Source: Bacteroidota bacterium
Lineage (GTDB): Bacteria > Bacteroidota > Bacteroidia > NS11-12g > UBA955
DNA: 64,000 nt
Reading direction: 5' to 3'
Assembly: GCA_030682255.1 (NCBI GenBank)
Contig: JAUXOK010000028.1
Span: forward strand, 62,001-126,000
The notes under the pieces: generated by a model
What the model saw: the letters and a program-made list of their open reading frames with translations, nothing else
Told to the model about the DNA's origin: nothing
Database searches by the model: none
Part shown: positions 36,796 to 45,283 of the stretch, piece after piece
Layout: every line of letters begins with the position of its first letter
How positions within the stretch are numbered: position 1 is the stretch's first letter
Made by a program: the position numbers and the translations under genes

Positions 36796-37599
36796 TTATT
36801 TAAAAGCTTTAACAATGATACACTTGCCTTTTTTGTGTGGAATTGCAATTTCAATAAAATTAAGAAGCAAAACAGCAGGAAACAACAAAAGCGAATAGAA
36901 TGGCAATAAAAAATAAAAAAACTTAGTTTTTTTAATCCATAAAGAGGGAAATCCAGTTGTAATTTTCCAGCTTATAATACCGGGCACACCATATACATAA
37001 CGGATTTTAACTTTAGCAAAACCAGCTTTTTTGAGTTTATCTCTCATTTCATCCATGCTATATCCATTTCTGAATTTATGATCTTTATATATCCCTGTTT
37101 CTAATTTAATATCTTTATAATCAGCATAATTACTTGCATTAAAAATAATTAACACACCTGATGGTTTTAGACTTTTGTATAAGTTTTTAAGTGCCAAAAC
37201 ATCATCTTCGATGTAATTTAACAAATTGACACACAAACCATAATCAAAATTATTTTGATAATTGATTTGGGTAATGTCATCAGTTTTACAATAAATATTT
37301 TTAACATTTTCCTCGTAAAAATAAGCAGTAGAATTTGCGACAAAATGATTATTCTTATCAATAGCAAGCACATTGTATTTGGCTTCATTTGAAAACAACG
37401 ATAATAATTGACCAATACCAAAACCTGGATAAATAACATGTTGAGCACCTTTTTTTCTTTTAGTACATAGCGCCAATTCTCTCTTAATAATGATATTTTT
37501 AAGTAAGAAATATGATGAGAAAACATTGTAATACTTTCTCATCATAGAATTTTTTTCTATGGTATGAGAAAAGACATCAGTATTACACTCGGAGGGCAT
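36796..37599 (-). CDS. Class I SAM-dependent methyltransferase-like protein
   Basis: 267 residues. A SAM-binding core is recognisable: motif I IYPGFGIGQLLSLF (about 55-68), an acidic residue after the second strand (LAIDKN), NFDYGLCVNLLNYIEDD as motif IV region and YKSLKPSGVLIIFNAS. Motif I lacks the third glycine typical of the family (GFGIGQL is a variant). The C-terminus has two hydrophobic segments (FFYLLLPFYSLLLFPAVLLLNF) that may attach it to the membrane, suggesting a lipid or quinone-like substrate (inference). It sits between rbfA (10 nt) and the LolC/E-like gene (abutting). Confidence 0.75.
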   Translation of the reverse strand: MPSECNTDVFSHTIEKNSMMRKYYNVFSSYFLLKNIIIKRELALCTKRKKGAQHVIYPGFGIGQLLSLFSNEAKYNVLAIDKNNHFVANSTAYFYEENVKNIYCKTDDITQINYQNNFDYGLCVNLLNYIEDDVLALKNLYKSLKPSGVLIIFNASNYADYKDIKLETGIYKDHKFRNGYSMDEMRDKLKKAGFAKVKIRYVYGVPGIISWKITTGFPSLWIKKTKFFYFLLPFYSLLLFPAVLLLNFIEIAIPHKKGKCIIVKAFK

Positions 37600-37609
37600 T
37601 ATTTATGAA

Positions 37610-37978
37610 TTATTTATTTTCTCTAGATTCTCTTTCCTTTCTGAGGTCGTCAAATATTTTCTCGAATTTTTCAACTTTTTCTAAACTATTGTCTTCAAAA
37701 AACTGAATTTCAGGAATAATTCTCACTGCATTTTTGATTTTATTTGCCAATTCTTTTCTTATCAATTTGTTGTTGGTTTCAACAATATTCATGATAAAAG
37801 CATGGTCTTTTGCACCTAAAATACTCAAATAGGCTTTTACGTAGCTTAAATCAGGGCTTGAACTCACTTCGGTTACAGTTACCAATGCACCGCCAAACCA
37901 GTCATTGGTTTTAGTTTGAAAAATTGTCCCCAATTCCCTTTGCATTTCTCTGTTAAATTTTTCTGTCCTTGTACTCAT
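37610..37978 (-). CDS. rbfA: Ribosome-binding factor A
   Basis: 122 residues, KH-like fold. The N-terminus STRTEKFNREMQRELGTIFQ, the central VTVTEVSSSPDLSYVKAYLSILG and the RIIPEIQFFEDNSLEKVEKFEKIFDDL end are all diagnostic. RbfA assists late maturation of the 30S subunit at helix 1 of 16S rRNA. It heads a tight minus-strand cluster (rbfA, methyltransferase, LolC/E-like permease, menD, menB) with an exact -7 box 12 nt before the ATG. The promoter region is shared with divergent lysE. Confidence 0.95.
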   Translation of the reverse strand: MSTRTEKFNREMQRELGTIFQTKTNDWFGGALVTVTEVSSSPDLSYVKAYLSILGAKDHAFIMNIVETNNKLIRKELANKIKNAVRIIPEIQFFEDNSLEKVEKFEKIFDDLRKERESRENK

Positions 37979-37990
37979 GATTATTCAGTG

Positions 37991-37998
37991 CAAAGTTA
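37991..37998 (-). promoter_or_regulatory. -7 box (TAACTTTG) of rbfA
   Basis: Exact TAnnTTTG 12 nt before the ATG. It is part of GCAAA-N7-TTTGC (37990-38006), in which the right half could serve the divergent LysE-family gene. Confidence 0.62.
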
Positions 37999-38043
37999 TA
38001 ATTTGCAAAACTTATTTGAACTATATTTATTAAATTTATTTTT

Positions 38044-38670
38044 ATGCATTTTCTATCTTGTTTTGGGCAGGGTTTTTTAACAGGCATCGCGTTGAGCTTA
38101 ATGTTAGGCACTGTGTTTTTTGCTTTGATAAGAAATAGTTTAAATTACGGCTACAAATCAGGTGTTTACATTGCTTTAGGAGTTATCATCAGCGACATTA
38201 TTTTTATCACGTTTTCGCTTTTAAGCCATGGTTTTGCAGTATTTTTAAAAAACTATGAATTAGCCATCTCTGTAATTGGAGGCCTGGTTTTAATGATAAT
38301 GGGCGTTATGATGTTCTTGAAATCCAATCCAAAATTAGAAGAAGTGAATGAAATAACAGACAAAAATAATTCTGCATTTTTTTTGATGTCTAAAGGATTT
38401 CTCATCAATGCACTTAATCCAGTTAACTTCTTCAGTTGGTTAGCCATCAGTTCAATGCTTACCATTAGATTTGATTATGTTTTAATCGATAAAATTGTGT
38501 TTTTTTCAGCCAGTTTATGCAGTATTTTTTTAGTTGAATTTGGAATTTCTTTTGGTGCTTCAAAAATCAAACCATATATCAAACCCTCTCTTTTTATCAT
38601 CATCAATAAAATATCAGGTGCTATTTTTGTGCTATTTGGTTTAAAACTAGCATTGGGATTGTTTTTTTAG
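38044..38670 (+). CDS. LysE family translocator
   Basis: 208 residues with about six membrane segments. The start GFLTGIALSLMLGTVFFALIRNSLNYGYKSG is the typical LysE/RhtB N-terminus, followed by ALGVIISDIIFI and a central LINALNPVNFFSWL, which holds the conserved Asn-Pro. Family members export amino acids or related small molecules. The substrate is unknown. Its stop codon interlocks with that of convergent pnuC (TTAG at 38667-38670). Confidence 0.88.
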   Translation: MHFLSCFGQGFLTGIALSLMLGTVFFALIRNSLNYGYKSGVYIALGVIISDIIFITFSLLSHGFAVFLKNYELAISVIGGLVLMIMGVMMFLKSNPKLEEVNEITDKNNSAFFLMSKGFLINALNPVNFFSWLAISSMLTIRFDYVLIDKIVFFSASLCSIFLVEFGISFGASKIKPYIKPSLFIIINKISGAIFVLFGLKLALGLFF

Positions 38671-39224
38671 AGAACATCCATTTTCCTTTTCCAAACAAAC
38701 AAAGCTTTAAAGGAAAAAACAGATAGGAATAGAGATAGCAAGGCATATACTATTAATGCTTCATAAAAATAATAACAGCCATACAACAGATTAGCGATGA
38801 TCCAATAATACCAAGTGCTAATTTCTTTTTTAATTTCTAAAAATGTGGCTAGCACGCACATCATGGCTAAAAAAACATCAATGGTTTTAAACTCATTAAA
38901 ATTGAATAGCGTAAAAAGCTTCATCAAACCAAAGGTCAGAACAAAGAGAGCAAATACTAACATGACATGGTTTTTAAGATTTAAACTCTGCCTAGGTTGA
39001 TGTTGGGTTTGTATAAATTTCCAATTAAAGAAACCTATGCCACCTTGTATCACATAGATGAGATTGAGATAAAAACTACCAAACAACTGCTGTTGATAAA
39101 ACAAAATCATGGCAGAAACAGACGCTAAAATCCCTAAAATCCATGCAATAGGTTTAAGCCTTGAAGCATAATACAAATAGAGTAATGTAAATGCAACAGA
39201 TATTAATTCCACTAAAAGCAACAT
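38667..39224 (-). CDS. pnuC: Nicotinamide riboside transporter PnuC-like
   Basis: 185 residues with about seven membrane spans. LLVELISVAFTLLYLYYASR, FGSFYLNLIYVIQGGIGFFNW and the late WYYWIIANLLYGCYYFYEALIVYALLS are characteristic of PnuC: the Trp/Asn residues line the nicotinamide riboside site. It facilitates vitamin B3 riboside entry for NAD salvage; nadE for de novo NAD synthesis is also in the window. The ATG at 39224 is chosen over a TTG at 39233, because that TTG belongs to a near-consensus -7 element (CATCTTTG) ending 6 nt before the ATG. Confidence 0.88.
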   Translation of the reverse strand: MLLLVELISVAFTLLYLYYASRLKPIAWILGILASVSAMILFYQQQLFGSFYLNLIYVIQGGIGFFNWKFIQTQHQPRQSLNLKNHVMLVFALFVLTFGLMKLFTLFNFNEFKTIDVFLAMMCVLATFLEIKKEISTWYYWIIANLLYGCYYFYEALIVYALLSLFLSVFSFKALFVWKRKMDVL

Positions 39225-39281
39225 GTGTGACAAAGATGCAGCAAAATTGTACTAAATAATGTTTTTATTTGCAAAAATATT

Positions 39282-39938
39282 GTGAAAAGAATTTTATTGT
39301 TTGTAATAGCATTTTGGAGTTTGAATTTATCTGCTCAACTCAAACATATTCTTGACACCATCAAATATGATTTGGCACAAGAAAGAAGTTTTTTCGTTTG
39401 TTTGGATGGCAAAAACAGTTTTATCAGAGATGTAAAAACCAACTTATTTGGCTTGCAAGCAGGCTATACCTACAATCATCGCACAAATATGTACATTGGT
39501 TATTACACCACTTTGAGCGACAATATTCGTATCATAGACAATCCAACGGCATTGATGGGCAAAACAGATTCAAACACCCTTTTTTCAGAATACGGTTTAG
39601 CCTATTTTAATTTTGGTTGCGAATATTATTTTTATAACTCTAAAAAATGGCGATTGGCTTTACCTGTTGCAGTGGGCATTGGCAGTGGATGGGACAAACA
39701 GTTTACAAAGAGTCAAGTAACAAAAGACCAATACAATTTTGCTATGCCTATGGATATAGGTTTTTATGCTAGCTACAAGTTAAAATGGTGGATATGGGTA
39801 GGTGGAGGTTTGGGCACAAGAATTTCATTATTTTCTAGTGAATACAGTGGTCCTTTTTATACCGCAGGACTTAATATTAGATTTGGAGAAATATATAACA
39901 GAAGCAGGAATGGCGTAAAGGAAATGTTTAATAACTAA
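39282..39938 (+). CDS. Exported beta-barrel-like protein, unknown function
   Basis: 218 residues from a GTG start. Signal peptide (RILLFVIAFWSLNLSAQ) followed by alternating beta strands with aromatic girdles (GLQAGYTYNHRTNMYIGYYT, LAYFNFGCEYYFYNSKKWRLALPV, GPFYTAGLNIRFG), as in small outer-membrane barrels. No family assignment is possible beyond that. Its stop interlocks with the stop of the convergent thioredoxin-like gene (CTAA, 39935-39938). Confidence 0.7.
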   Translation: MKRILLFVIAFWSLNLSAQLKHILDTIKYDLAQERSFFVCLDGKNSFIRDVKTNLFGLQAGYTYNHRTNMYIGYYTTLSDNIRIIDNPTALMGKTDSNTLFSEYGLAYFNFGCEYYFYNSKKWRLALPVAVGIGSGWDKQFTKSQVTKDQYNFAMPMDIGFYASYKLKWWIWVGGGLGTRISLFSSEYSGPFYTAGLNIRFGEIYNRSRNGVKEMFNN

Positions 39939-41560
39939 TCTTTTTTAGCTGGCTTCTCTTTTGGAGGAGTTGGTTTATAATCAATTATTTTTTTCTCATA
40001 CAAAATAGATTCGATAAAAAATTCTAATTGATGTTCATCCAATTTTTTACCTAAAATTTTGCCATTTTCATCCAATACAAATAAGGTTGGGTTGGCAACA
40101 ATATTATAATCTTGCTTATATATTGGCCATGGATAGTATCTATCTGTTTTACACACATTGATCCAACCATTTAACTCAGGTTTTTCTTTTAACATTTTAC
40201 GCCATTCTTCATATTTATTTTCTGTAGAAACAGCATAAACAACCACCCCTTTTGATTTAAGTTTATTATAAACTTGATTGACGATTGGAATAACTTCTTT
40301 GCAGTGTCCACAAGTTGGATCGTAGAAGAATAAGATTGTAACTTTTCCAAGATTTTGATATAGCTCATAATACCTCCCGCTTGTATCAGCAAGTCTTAAA
40401 TTAGGCGCTGTTTTGCCGCACATAGTTGGCAATGCCTTGCCAGCATCCTCACACATTTTTCTCAAACCAGCTGTATCATTATACCACCAAGCTTTACCTG
40501 TGCAATAGTATTTATTGATGATGTGAATGGTTACATTGTCTTGACACATAATTTTTCTATCTTGAAATTTGCTGGTTAAATGCTGAATAAAATACTTTTG
40601 AATTTCTGTAAACGGCAATGTTTTGTTTAAAACATCATCCACAGATTGCACCAAACTATCTGGATCTTGAAAAGTTACTTTATCCATGTAATCATTCAAT
40701 TTTCTAATCATTAATCCTTGAGGAGCTCTTATTAATCCTGACTCAGCAAAATCTATGTTATCCCAAAAATGGGTTCTGTAATAATAATATTCTTGCAAAG
40801 AATCTAATTTTAAATCCTTTGGAATTACGATCGGTTGAAATGCTGTAAAAAATTTACTTAATAAATGATTAGGGTTTTTAGTTTTAAAATTTTCTCTAAA
40901 AGCAAGGTCATTTTTCTCAAGTGTATCAATCTTAACTTTAATTTCTGATAAAAGTGTTTCATTTTTCTGAGATCTTGCTTCCTTATATAGGTTTTCAAGT
41001 TGATATCTTTCTTTACCAAAGACAATTCTTTGTTTTTGATATTGAGCAAAAGCTTCATTTTCTAAAGAACCGCTAATTTTGATTTTAGATTCATCTAAAG
41101 ACGTGTCGGCTTCAAAATAAAAATCTTGGTCGTCTGTTATCGGCAATTCAAAATACCCTTCTAAAGTTGGAAAAACAATCATATATAAACCTCTTTGAAA
41201 TCTTGGCTCACCTGTAAAAACACCAACACCATTGGCATCTAATTGACAAGTGTCACGCATGTATTGTTTATCTCCAAAATTATCAGCTAAATATAATGGT
41301 ACATTTTTCAAACCATTAATTTTTACTTTAATGGAATATCTGCCTGGAGAACGTCCAATATTTCTAACATCGAAAGCAAAAGTCTTTGCTTCATTAACAT
41401 TGTTAGAATTTACATTGGGATTTGGCTTATCAAGTGTTGCTGGTTTTTGGGAAGTGGATTTAGGGGGGGTTACCTTAGTATTATTTTGTGCATCAATTGT
41501 ATTGATAGAAAAAACAACTAGAAATAAAAACATTAAAGAAGATAATATAGATTTGTTCAT
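39935..41560 (-). CDS. TlpA-like thioredoxin-fold protein (DUF5106-type), exported
   Basis: 541 residues. Signal peptide (LMFLFLVVFSINTIDAQ), a linker rich in Asn, Pro and Lys (about 25-58), a DUF4369-like N-terminal domain (about 70-170), a helical DUF5106-like region, and a C-terminal TlpA/AhpC-TSA thioredoxin domain at about 385-530 with active site CGHC at about 416-419 (YDPTCGHCKEVIP). The Lys-rich tail ends the protein. It probably acts in periplasmic disulfide reduction or cytochrome/lipoprotein maturation. An exact -7 box lies 25 nt before the ATG. Confidence 0.88.
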   Translation of the reverse strand: MNKSILSSLMFLFLVVFSINTIDAQNNTKVTPPKSTSQKPATLDKPNPNVNSNNVNEAKTFAFDVRNIGRSPGRYSIKVKINGLKNVPLYLADNFGDKQYMRDTCQLDANGVGVFTGEPRFQRGLYMIVFPTLEGYFELPITDDQDFYFEADTSLDESKIKISGSLENEAFAQYQKQRIVFGKERYQLENLYKEARSQKNETLLSEIKVKIDTLEKNDLAFRENFKTKNPNHLLSKFFTAFQPIVIPKDLKLDSLQEYYYYRTHFWDNIDFAESGLIRAPQGLMIRKLNDYMDKVTFQDPDSLVQSVDDVLNKTLPFTEIQKYFIQHLTSKFQDRKIMCQDNVTIHIINKYYCTGKAWWYNDTAGLRKMCEDAGKALPTMCGKTAPNLRLADTSGRYYELYQNLGKVTILFFYDPTCGHCKEVIPIVNQVYNKLKSKGVVVYAVSTENKYEEWRKMLKEKPELNGWINVCKTDRYYPWPIYKQDYNIVANPTLFVLDENGKILGKKLDEHQLEFFIESILYEKKIIDYKPTPPKEKPAKKD

Positions 41561-41585
41561 TTTATTAAATTATATATTTAATTTG

Positions 41586-41593
41586 CAAATATA
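41586..41593 (-). promoter_or_regulatory. -7 box (TATATTTG) of the TlpA-like gene
   Basis: Exact TAnnTTTG, 25 nt before the ATG at 41560; it is part of the palindrome ATTTGCAAAT. Confidence 0.6.
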
Positions 41594-41613
41594 TAGACAA
41601 AAATTTTGCCAAA

Positions 41614-41961
41614 ATGGTTGACTCTACAAATAAAAAAAATAATTTTTTCGAAATGGTTTATGATGTTGTTAAATTAATACCATCAGGAAAAGTGACAAGT
41701 TATGGTGCAATTGCCGAATACTTGGGCAGCAAAAAATCTAGCCGAATGGTGGGTTGGGCAATGAATAATAGTCATTTTCAAAATGAATTTATTCCTGCTC
41801 ATCGCGTAGTGAATAGGCATGGTTTGCTTACAGGCAAGAGACATTTTGGCGGTGAAAACATGTCAGATTTATTAAAAAACGAAGGCATTAAAATTGAAAA
41901 TGACCAAATAATAGATTTTGACAACTGTTTTTGGGATCCTAATAAATTTCTTAAAATCTGA
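41614..41961 (+). CDS. Alkyltransferase-like (ATL) protein, MGMT family without the active cysteine
   Basis: 115 residues corresponding to the C-terminal DNA-binding domain of O6-alkylguanine-DNA alkyltransferase (VVKLIPSGKVTSYGAIAEYLGS, MVGWAMNN). The usual active-site PCHRV reads PAHRV here (residues 61-65), so Ala62 replaces the methyl-accepting cysteine. Such ATL proteins bind alkylated guanines tightly without repairing them and hand lesions to nucleotide excision repair. The helix-turn-helix and arginine finger (SSRMVG) are intact, so loss of cysteine looks functional, not decay. It is divergent from the TlpA-like gene. Confidence 0.9.
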   Translation: MVDSTNKKNNFFEMVYDVVKLIPSGKVTSYGAIAEYLGSKKSSRMVGWAMNNSHFQNEFIPAHRVVNRHGLLTGKRHFGGENMSDLLKNEGIKIENDQIIDFDNCFWDPNKFLKI

Positions 41962-42013
41962 ATTTGTGACGAATGTCATTTTACAAATCAACAAAAAGCA
42001 ATAAATTGCAAAC

Positions 42014-42838
42014 ATGTTGAAAATATTAATCCCAATCGATTTCTCAATTCATTCCGATTTAGCTATAGAATTTGGTGCAAATTTATGCATGGAACTAGAT
42101 TCAGAATTACATATTATACATGTTGTTAAAATATTCAATAGCGCACAAGTTGGATTATTGAATTCTAATAAACTTATAGATGTATTGAATGAAGATGCAG
42201 AAAAGGAGATTACTGATGCAAAAGCTATAATAACATCTAAATACCATTTAAATAATATTAAAACAGTAATTTTAAATAATCAAAACATTGCAGATAGCAT
42301 AGAAAATTATGTCAATAAAAATGAAATTGATTTAGTTATAATGGGTACACATGGAAGCTCCGGTATAGAAAGTATCGTCATGGGTCATGTAACAAAAAGT
42401 TTAATAAACATTAGTTCTGTTCCCTTGATAGCAATACCGCCATCCTATACCTTTAATAAAATTAAAACAATTATTTATGCTTCTGATTTAAAAGATATTG
42501 AATACGAGATTCAACCTATACTTCCCTTAGCACAATTACTGAAGGCTGAAATCCATGTTTTACATATAATCCCTCATAATCATTTAATTGAAACAAATAA
42601 CAATCATATTATCAAAGATTTAAAAAACAAAAAAGAACTGGTCAAATGCCAGTTTCATATAGTTCAACATGATAATATTATGGAAGGAGTTAAAGCATTC
42701 ATCAATCAGAATCCAACAGATTTATTAGTGATGTACACACATGCATTGACTTTATACGAGAAATTATTTTTTGAAGGATTAACAAGACAGGCCTTATCAG
42801 AAAAAAGAGTTCCTATCTTAATTCTAAAACAATCTTAG
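42014..42838 (+). CDS. Tandem-domain universal stress protein (second copy)
   Basis: 274 residues with two UspA domains. Domain 1 opens ILIPIDFSIHSDLAIEFG and ends VIMGTHGSSGIESIVMGHVTKSL with the nucleotide-loop spacing intact but Gly-His in place of Gly-Ser. Domain 2 (about 145-274) is diverged, with LVMYTHALTLYEKLFFEGLTRQ where the loop should be. Probably a stress-related adaptor. It is only distantly similar to the copy at 1420-2307. A near-consensus -7 element (TAAATTG) ends about 6 nt before the ATG. Confidence 0.88.
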   Translation: MLKILIPIDFSIHSDLAIEFGANLCMELDSELHIIHVVKIFNSAQVGLLNSNKLIDVLNEDAEKEITDAKAIITSKYHLNNIKTVILNNQNIADSIENYVNKNEIDLVIMGTHGSSGIESIVMGHVTKSLINISSVPLIAIPPSYTFNKIKTIIYASDLKDIEYEIQPILPLAQLLKAEIHVLHIIPHNHLIETNNNHIIKDLKNKKELVKCQFHIVQHDNIMEGVKAFINQNPTDLLVMYTHALTLYEKLFFEGLTRQALSEKRVPILILKQS

Positions 42839-42893
42839 TTAAAAACATCTGAAAAAGAAATCAAAGTTTTTGAGCATATTAGCAAATAAGATA

Positions 42894-42901
42894 TATCTTT
42901 G
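42894..42901 (+). promoter_or_regulatory. Promoter (-33 TTG / -7 TATCTTTG) of nusB
   Basis: Exact -7 box with TTG at 42870-42872 (21-nt spacer). The TTG inside the box (42899) would be called as a start in a naive frame; the real ATG is 21 nt downstream of the box. Confidence 0.7.
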
Positions 42902-42922
42902 CAAACTTTTTGTTCATTATCA

Positions 42923-43870
42923 ATGCTATCTAGACGGAATATTCGGATTAAGGTTTTACAACAACTTTATGCCTTTCAACAACAGGAATCACCTTCCTTG
43001 CCAAACACAATTAAACAATTACAGAGTTCTTTCAAAGGAATATACCAAGTATATTATTTTGCAATTGAATTTTTAGAAGATTTTAATACTTATTTAGAAA
43101 GTGAAAGAGAAGTTGAAATTCAAAAATACTTTCCTTCGAAAACACATATTCACAAAACAAAAGCCATCGAAAGACTTGATTTTTATCATGCTATAGTTAA
43201 TAGTGAAGATTTCAAGTTATACAAAGTACAATCAAAATATAATTGGCGAAATCATGGGCATTTATTCGATAAGTTATTTGAAGATATTGTTCAATACGAT
43301 TTTTTTATTGAATTTGATATTTTCGAAAAACCGACTTCAGATGTTCAAAAACAATTTTTAACTAATTTATATGAAGTTTTATTTAATGAATTTGATTTGT
43401 TTGAAAGCATTATGTCTGATGAATATGTTTTGTGGGATGACGACAGTGCCGATGTTTTACAGGCTATTATAAAAAGCATTGACAAATTTTATGATAAAGG
43501 CAAACTGACTATAGAAAAACCAGAACCGAAACAAACAGAAGGTATGATTTTTGGTGAAGATTTGTTGAAAAAATGCATTGTTGACAAAGACTACATAGAT
43601 GACTTAATAAAAACAAATATATCGAATTGGGATTCTGAACGACTAACAATGATGGATATTATCATGCTCAGAATGTCTATTTCGGAATTTCTATATTTTG
43701 AAACTATTCCACCAAAGGCAACAATTAATGAATATTTGGATATTGCCAAGATTTATAGCACCCCAAAAAGTCATATTTTCATAAATGGCGTTTTAGATAA
43801 AATCAGAAAAACTTTACTTGAAAATGGCAAAATGATAAAAACAGGTATAGGGTTGAAAAATGAAAAATAG
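42923..43870 (+). CDS. nusB: Transcription antitermination factor NusB (long Bacteroidota form)
   Basis: 315 residues. The start MLSRRNIRIKVLQQLYAF is the standard NusB N-terminus, and the C-terminal NusB core reads NWDSERLTMMDIIMLRMSISEFLYFETIPPKATINEYLDIAK. Between them is a roughly 170-residue insertion, which makes this protein about twice the length of E. coli NusB, as is usual for Bacteroidota. NusB binds boxA RNA with S10 in rRNA antitermination. The open frame can be extended to a TTG inside the -7 box, so the ATG at 42923 is used. It is followed 17 nt later by the DUF1573 gene. Confidence 0.93.
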   Translation: MLSRRNIRIKVLQQLYAFQQQESPSLPNTIKQLQSSFKGIYQVYYFAIEFLEDFNTYLESEREVEIQKYFPSKTHIHKTKAIERLDFYHAIVNSEDFKLYKVQSKYNWRNHGHLFDKLFEDIVQYDFFIEFDIFEKPTSDVQKQFLTNLYEVLFNEFDLFESIMSDEYVLWDDDSADVLQAIIKSIDKFYDKGKLTIEKPEPKQTEGMIFGEDLLKKCIVDKDYIDDLIKTNISNWDSERLTMMDIIMLRMSISEFLYFETIPPKATINEYLDIAKIYSTPKSHIFINGVLDKIRKTLLENGKMIKTGIGLKNEK

Positions 43871-43874
43871 TTAT

Positions 43875-43882
43875 TAATTTTG
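43875..43882 (+). promoter_or_regulatory. -7 box (TAATTTTG) before the DUF1573 gene
   Basis: Exact TAnnTTTG ending 5 nt before the ATG at 43888 and starting 4 nt after the nusB stop. Confidence 0.5.
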
Positions 43883-43887
43883 CACAC

Positions 43888-44364
43888 ATGAAAAAAACAT
43901 TAATTATTAGTTCATTGATAGTTTTAGGGAGTTTATCGAACGGTTGTAATTCTGTTTCTGAAAACAAAAACTTATCTACAGAAGCTATTGAAAATCCTGC
44001 TACAGCAGAAAATCCAAATGCAACAGAGGAATTAGCAACCATCCAATTTGAGAGTACTGAACATGACTTTGGCGATATCATAGAAAATCAAAGCGTTGAA
44101 CATGTTTATGTATTTAAAAACATTGGTAAAATAGATTTATTAATCAACAATTGTGAAGCTGCTTGTGGTTGCACTGTTCCAAGTTGGCCAAGACAGCCAA
44201 TAAAACCAGGCGAAAGTGGGGAGATAAAAGTAATTTTTGATAGTACTGGAAAAAACGGCAACAACAACAAAATAGTTACTGTTTATGGTAATATTCCAGA
44301 TGGTAAAATTATATTAAATTTCAAAGCAAATGTAAAAGCACTTCCTAAAAATAACAATCAATAA
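43888..44364 (+). CDS. DUF1573 domain lipoprotein
   Basis: 158 residues. Signal peptide with lipobox (GSLSNGCN, Cys20), an Asn/Glu/Thr-rich linker, and a DUF1573 immunoglobulin-like domain at about 55-155: STEHDFGDIIENQSVEHVYVFKN, then CEAACGCTVPSWP and KPGESGEIKVIFDSTGK. The Cys-x3-Cys-x-Cys cluster is typical of this family. Its function is unknown; the fold resembles ASH/PapD-like domains. It is located between nusB and yajC, an order seen in Bacteroidota. Confidence 0.92.
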   Translation: MKKTLIISSLIVLGSLSNGCNSVSENKNLSTEAIENPATAENPNATEELATIQFESTEHDFGDIIENQSVEHVYVFKNIGKIDLLINNCEAACGCTVPSWPRQPIKPGESGEIKVIFDSTGKNGNNNKIVTVYGNIPDGKIILNFKANVKALPKNNNQ

Positions 44365-44372
44365 TAAACAAC

Positions 44373-44684
44373 ATGTATATCTTAAATATAATTCTTCAAT
44401 CACAACAAGGAAGTTCATCTTCTTTTTTCATCATGATGGGCCTAATGGTCATAGTTATGTATTTTTTCATGATTCGCCCTCAACAAAAGAAAGCAAAAGC
44501 ACAAAAGTCTTTTGTTGAAAACCTTCAAAAAGGCGACCTAATTGTTACAACTGGTGGATTGCATGGAAAAGTTTCTTCTGTGGATGATACTACGCTTATT
44601 ATTGAATCAGAAGGCACACGTTTGAAAATAGAAAAAGCTTCAATTTCTTCAGATTTGAGTGCTTCACTTAATAAAAAAGCTTAG
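44373..44684 (+). CDS. yajC: Preprotein translocase subunit YajC
   Basis: 103 residues: short N-terminus, one membrane span (FFIMMGLMVIVMYFFMI), the diagnostic RPQQKKAKAQKSF, and a small cytosolic domain (GDLIVTTGGLHGKVSSVDD). YajC associates with SecDF and YidC in the inner membrane. It lies 8 nt after the DUF1573 gene and 11 nt before coaE, so these are one operon. Confidence 0.96.
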   Translation: MYILNIILQSQQGSSSSFFIMMGLMVIVMYFFMIRPQQKKAKAQKSFVENLQKGDLIVTTGGLHGKVSSVDDTTLIIESEGTRLKIEKASISSDLSASLNKKA

Positions 44685-44695
44685 TATTTTCGCCA

Positions 44696-45283
44696 ATGTT
44701 AAAACTTGGCATCACAGGTGGCATAGGTAGTGGTAAGACTACCGTATGTAAAATATTTGAACATTTAAATGTACCAATTTATTATGCCGATGAAAGAGCT
44801 AAATGGTTGGTAAACAATCATCAAAATCTTAAAAAAGACATCATTCATCATTTTGGTGAAACCTCATTTATAGATGGAAAATATAACCGTGCATATATTG
44901 CAGACATTGTTTTTAAAGACAAGGAAAAACTAAACCTATTAAATCAGGCCATTCATCCATACGTATTCGAGGATTGGAATAAATTCTGCTTTTTAAATTC
45001 AGAAAAACCTTTAATTATCAAAGAGGCTGCTATTATGCTTGAAACTGAAAGTAAAAATACAGTAGACAAAATTGCTTTGGTATACTCACCTATAGAACTT
45101 AGAATTGAACGTATCAAAAAAAGAGATCGATTAGACGAAAATCAAATTTTAAAAAGAATGGATATGCAAATGTCTGATGAAGAGAAAATGCAATTAGCTG
45201 ACTACATCATTTACAATGATTTGCAGCATTCTTTAATTGATCAAGTTAATGATTTGTATCACAAACTTATTGCAATTTCTTAA
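44696..45283 (+). CDS. coaE: Dephospho-CoA kinase
   Basis: 195 residues, P-loop kinase. Walker A GITGGIGSGKTTVCK at residues 4-18, YYADERAKWLV, NQAIHPYVF, and a lid RIKKRDRLDENQILKRM. It phosphorylates dephospho-CoA, the last step of CoA synthesis. It closes the nusB-DUF1573-yajC-coaE string. Its stop interlocks with that of the convergent symporter (TTAA, 45280-45283). Confidence 0.95.
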   Translation: MLKLGITGGIGSGKTTVCKIFEHLNVPIYYADERAKWLVNNHQNLKKDIIHHFGETSFIDGKYNRAYIADIVFKDKEKLNLLNQAIHPYVFEDWNKFCFLNSEKPLIIKEAAIMLETESKNTVDKIALVYSPIELRIERIKKRDRLDENQILKRMDMQMSDEEKMQLADYIIYNDLQHSLIDQVNDLYHKLIAIS

